Source of the DNA: Candidatus Saccharibacteria bacterium CG_4_10_14_0_2_um_filter_52_9
GTDB taxonomy: Bacteria; Patescibacteriota; Saccharimonadia; Saccharimonadales; UBA4665
Assembly (NCBI GenBank): GCA_002792275.1
Contig: PFOA01000057.1
Location: forward strand, 1 to 7,463
Direction of reading: 5' to 3'
Length of the DNA: 7,463 bases
The notes under the pieces were generated by a model. It saw only the letters and a list, made by a program, of their open reading frames with translations, did not search any database and was not told where the DNA came from. Each line of letters opens with the position of its first letter. The first letter of the stretch is position 1. This document shows, one piece after another, positions 6,113 through 7,463 of the stretch. The translations under genes and the position numbers were made by a program.

Positions 6113-7295
6113 ACAGAATCTCCTTGGCCTGCCGGGCAATAACCTGGGCTTCATCAGTCGCTATAACGTGTACGCCGGCAGTGCTATGCGGCGCCGAAAT
6201 AAGCTCGGCCTGTTGTTGGTTGGCCGTATCGTCCAGTTCTATGCCCAAAAAGCCCAGTCCCTCAACCACCCGTTGGCGGATTAGCGGGCTTTGCTCGCCG
6301 ATGCCGCCCGAAAAGATCAGCGAATCCAGCCCGCCAAGGCTAGCCGCCAGGGCGCCGATCGATTTTTTAACCTGATAAACAAACAGGTTGACCGCCTCGG
6401 CCGCTCGTTCATCGGTGGTCTCAGCCTGCAACAAGGTGTACATGTCGGCCGATGTTTCGGATACCCCGACCAGGCCCGATTCAAAGTTCACCATGTGGCC
6501 GTAGTCTTCGATGCTTAGCCCGCCCTGCTGGTTCAAAAAGCCAATGATGCCGGGATCCAGATCCCCCGTCCGGGAGCTCATCATGATGCCGGAGGCCGAC
6601 GTAAAGCCCATGGTGGTGTCCACCGGCTGGCCGCCAAACGTAGCGGCCAGGCTGGCGCCACTACCCAAATGGGCAAAAATAACCCGCCCGTTGGCGGCCG
6701 TCTCACCAGCCATTTCGCCAAAGGCCGCTAGCAAATAGTTATAAGACAGGCCGTGAAAGCCATAACGACGTAACCCCTGCGCCTCATATTTTCGGGGCAA
6801 TGGCAACTGTTGTGCCACGCGCGGCATGTCATGAAAAAAGGCCGTATCAAAGCAAGCCATCTGTGGCACATCCGGAAACTGCTGCCGCAAAACGTTTATA
6901 AGCTGTAGCGCCGCCGGCGCATGTCCCGGGTCAAAAGCTATAAGTGATGACAGCTCCCGCTCCAGGTCGTCAGTTAATAATTCCGGCTGGCTATGAGCCG
7001 GCCCGCCATGAACCACCCGATGCCCGATAGCCGCAATCTCCTCCAGCGGAACCTCAGCCACCAGCCACTGCACCAGATGATCTATTGCAGAACCATAATC
7101 CACACCATCAAGCTGGTGCGTTTGCTTTTCATCGTCCTGCCGAGAAACGCTTAGCAAAGCACCGGCCTGCCCGATCCTCGTAATAGCCGCATTCAAAACC
7201 CGCTCCAGGCCGCCAGAATTATTAATCGAAAATAAGTCGAGCTTAATACTAGACGAACCAGCATTAACAGTTAAAATGTTGCTTTTGGTGCCCAC
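6099..7295 (-). CDS. ackA: Acetate kinase
   Basis: Transfers phosphate between acetyl phosphate and ADP, giving acetate and ATP; cytoplasmic. The 398-residue length is standard. ASKHA-fold motifs seen are TVNAGSSSIKL (residues 9-19), GHRVVHGG (91-98), DPGHAPAAL (122-130) and ACFDTAFFHDMP (147-158). YGFHGLSY (178-185), HLGSGASLAA (209-218), SRTGDLDPG (241-249), FSGGIGE (328-334) and IATDEAQV (378-385) follow. Asn11, Arg93, Asp150, Arg242 and Glu382 fall where the substrate- and metal-binding residues of Methanosarcina AckA lie, so it should be active. The start is GTG at 7295. It has no SD, but TGCTATTAT ends 6 bases before it, indicating a leaderless transcript. The gene is first in an operon with xfp, whose product makes its substrate. 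The order ack then xfp places the ATP-yielding step upstream of the acetyl-phosphate source. Confidence 0.97.
   Translation of the reverse strand: MGTKSNILTVNAGSSSIKLDLFSINNSGGLERVLNAAITRIGQAGALLSVSRQDDEKQTHQLDGVDYGSAIDHLVQWLVAEVPLEEIAAIGHRVVHGGPAHSQPELLTDDLERELSSLIAFDPGHAPAALQLINVLRQQFPDVPQMACFDTAFFHDMPRVAQQLPLPRKYEAQGLRRYGFHGLSYNYLLAAFGEMAGETAANGRVIFAHLGSGASLAATFGGQPVDTTMGFTSASGIMMSSRTGDLDPGIIGFLNQQGGLSIEDYGHMVNFESGLVGVSETSADMYTLLQAETTDERAAEAVNLFVYQVKKSIGALAASLGGLDSLIFSGGIGEQSPLIRQRVVEGLGFLGIELDDTANQQQAELISAPHSTAGVHVIATDEAQVIARQAKEILYGSN
6120..6125 (-). promoter_or_regulatory. Shine-Dalgarno sequence of xfp
   Basis: AAGGAG on the - strand lies 7 bases before the ATG at 6112, inside the last codons of ackA. 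It decides the xfp start against the in-frame ATG at 6154, which has no comparable site. It also allows ribosomes ending ackA to start xfp. Confidence 0.8.
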
Positions 7296-7301
7296 ACCCT
7301 A

Positions 7302-7310
7302 ATAATAGCA
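7302..7310 (-). promoter_or_regulatory. Putative leaderless extended -10 promoter of the ackA-xfp operon
   Basis: On the - strand TGC-TATTAT reads as an extended -10 element (TGn plus hexamer at 7302-7307). It is followed by six bases, TAGGGT, and the GTG start of ackA at 7295. Transcription would begin at the G of the start codon. No -35 at normal spacing is evident, which the TGn extension could compensate. Confidence 0.55.
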
Positions 7311-7392
7311 AAATTAACTGTAAGCGCCGTGCCCATCGCTCATATTACCCACCCACGCCTAAAAAAGCCACGCCAAGAAAATATCTAGGCTC

Positions 7393-7420
7393 TTGCCCAG
7401 CAAAACTCCTGGCGTAAGCT
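7393..7420 (+). promoter_or_regulatory. Weak candidate promoter for the gene starting at 7430
   Basis: TTGCCC (7393-7398), a 16-base spacer and TAAGCT (7415-7420) could serve as -35 and -10, giving a start a few bases before the ATG at 7430. Both boxes match consensus only partly. The rest of the 134-base gap between ackA and this gene shows no hairpin or other element I can defend. Confidence 0.2.
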
Positions 7421-7429
7421 AAGAGGAGT

Positions 7430-7463
7430 ATGAAATTACAGATACCATATGGCAAAATCTCTG
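7430..7463 (+). CDS. Start of an unidentified gene, possibly LarA-like (DUF2088) lactate racemase; 3' end outside window
   Basis: ATG opens a frame reading MKLQIPYGKIS up to the window edge. An in-frame TAA at 7415 excludes any start further upstream. AGGAG lies at 7424-7428, only one base before the ATG, which is too close for normal SD spacing; the leader may therefore be very short. An N terminus ending in PYGK after a short beta strand resembles nickel-dependent lactate racemase LarA proteins, which would fit a fermentative locus, but eleven residues cannot establish this. It is divergent from ackA-xfp. Confidence 0.4.
   Translation, partial: MKLQIPYGKIS

Noticed and set aside
6113..6154. 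An upstream in-frame ATG at 6154 that would lengthen phosphoketolase by 14 residues.
   Set aside because: The added residues are basic and proline-rich, unlike the family, and lie wholly in ackA; the ATG at 6112 has a well-placed AAGGAG and the expected N terminus.
7371..7414. Short inverted repeats (CGCCA/TGGCG and CCAG/CTGG) in the gap upstream of ackA.
   Set aside because: Arms of 4-5 bp with loops of 8 to about 34 bases are expected by chance, and no T-tract or known operator pattern accompanies them.
1..7463. Possible stop-codon recoding (TGA as glycine) as in some Patescibacteria.
   Set aside because: TGA ends the aminotransferase and gnd at the expected family lengths and none interrupts a conserved gene, so the standard code fits.

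Overview
This window reads as a compact bacterial (not archaeal) central-carbon locus with roughly balanced base composition, the standard genetic code and very short gaps between genes. The gene set is fermentative: an archaeal-type PEP carboxylase joined to an aminotransferase, an NADP-type 6-phosphogluconate dehydrogenase, a phosphoketolase and an acetate kinase. Heterofermentative Lactobacillales such as Leuconostoc and Oenococcus have a similar set. The base composition, the leaderless-looking starts and the VKOR remnant make a Patescibacteria/CPR-type genome (for example Saccharibacteria) or another lineage rich in leaderless mRNAs at least as likely. This taxonomic placement is an inference from gene content and is not certain.

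Layout. Positions 2-1776 (+ strand) hold the end of a class I aminotransferase followed, with a 4-base ATGA overlap, by a complete archaeal-type PEP carboxylase. Positions 1777-1911 form a convergent gap with a GC-rich hairpin (probable ppcA terminator) and a perfect 23-bp AT-rich inverted repeat. Positions 1912-3378 (- strand) are gnd. The start codons of gnd and of a broken VKOR-family gene (+ strand) are separated by only 35 bases, which carry two divergent -10 elements. The VKOR remnant ends at 3743 and shares its stop-codon bases tail-to-tail with xfp. Positions 3740-7295 (- strand) are an ackA-xfp operon, ackA first, overlapping by 14 bases. After a 134-base divergent gap, the first codons of another + strand gene begin at 7430.

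How the genes fit together. Gnd oxidises 6-phosphogluconate to ribulose 5-phosphate. After epimerisation (enzyme not in the window), phosphoketolase splits xylulose 5-phosphate into glyceraldehyde 3-phosphate and acetyl phosphate. Acetate kinase turns acetyl phosphate into ATP and acetate. PEP carboxylase feeds oxaloacetate to the adjacent aminotransferase, probably giving aspartate.

Most notable signal. Three gene starts (gnd, the VKOR remnant and ackA) have a -10-like hexamer placed exactly 6 bases before the start codon and no Shine-Dalgarno sequence, so transcription should begin at the start codon. The two operon-internal starts (ppcA and xfp) have clear Shine-Dalgarno sequences. I found no mobile element, CRISPR array, tRNA or rRNA, and no clear novel multi-gene system.
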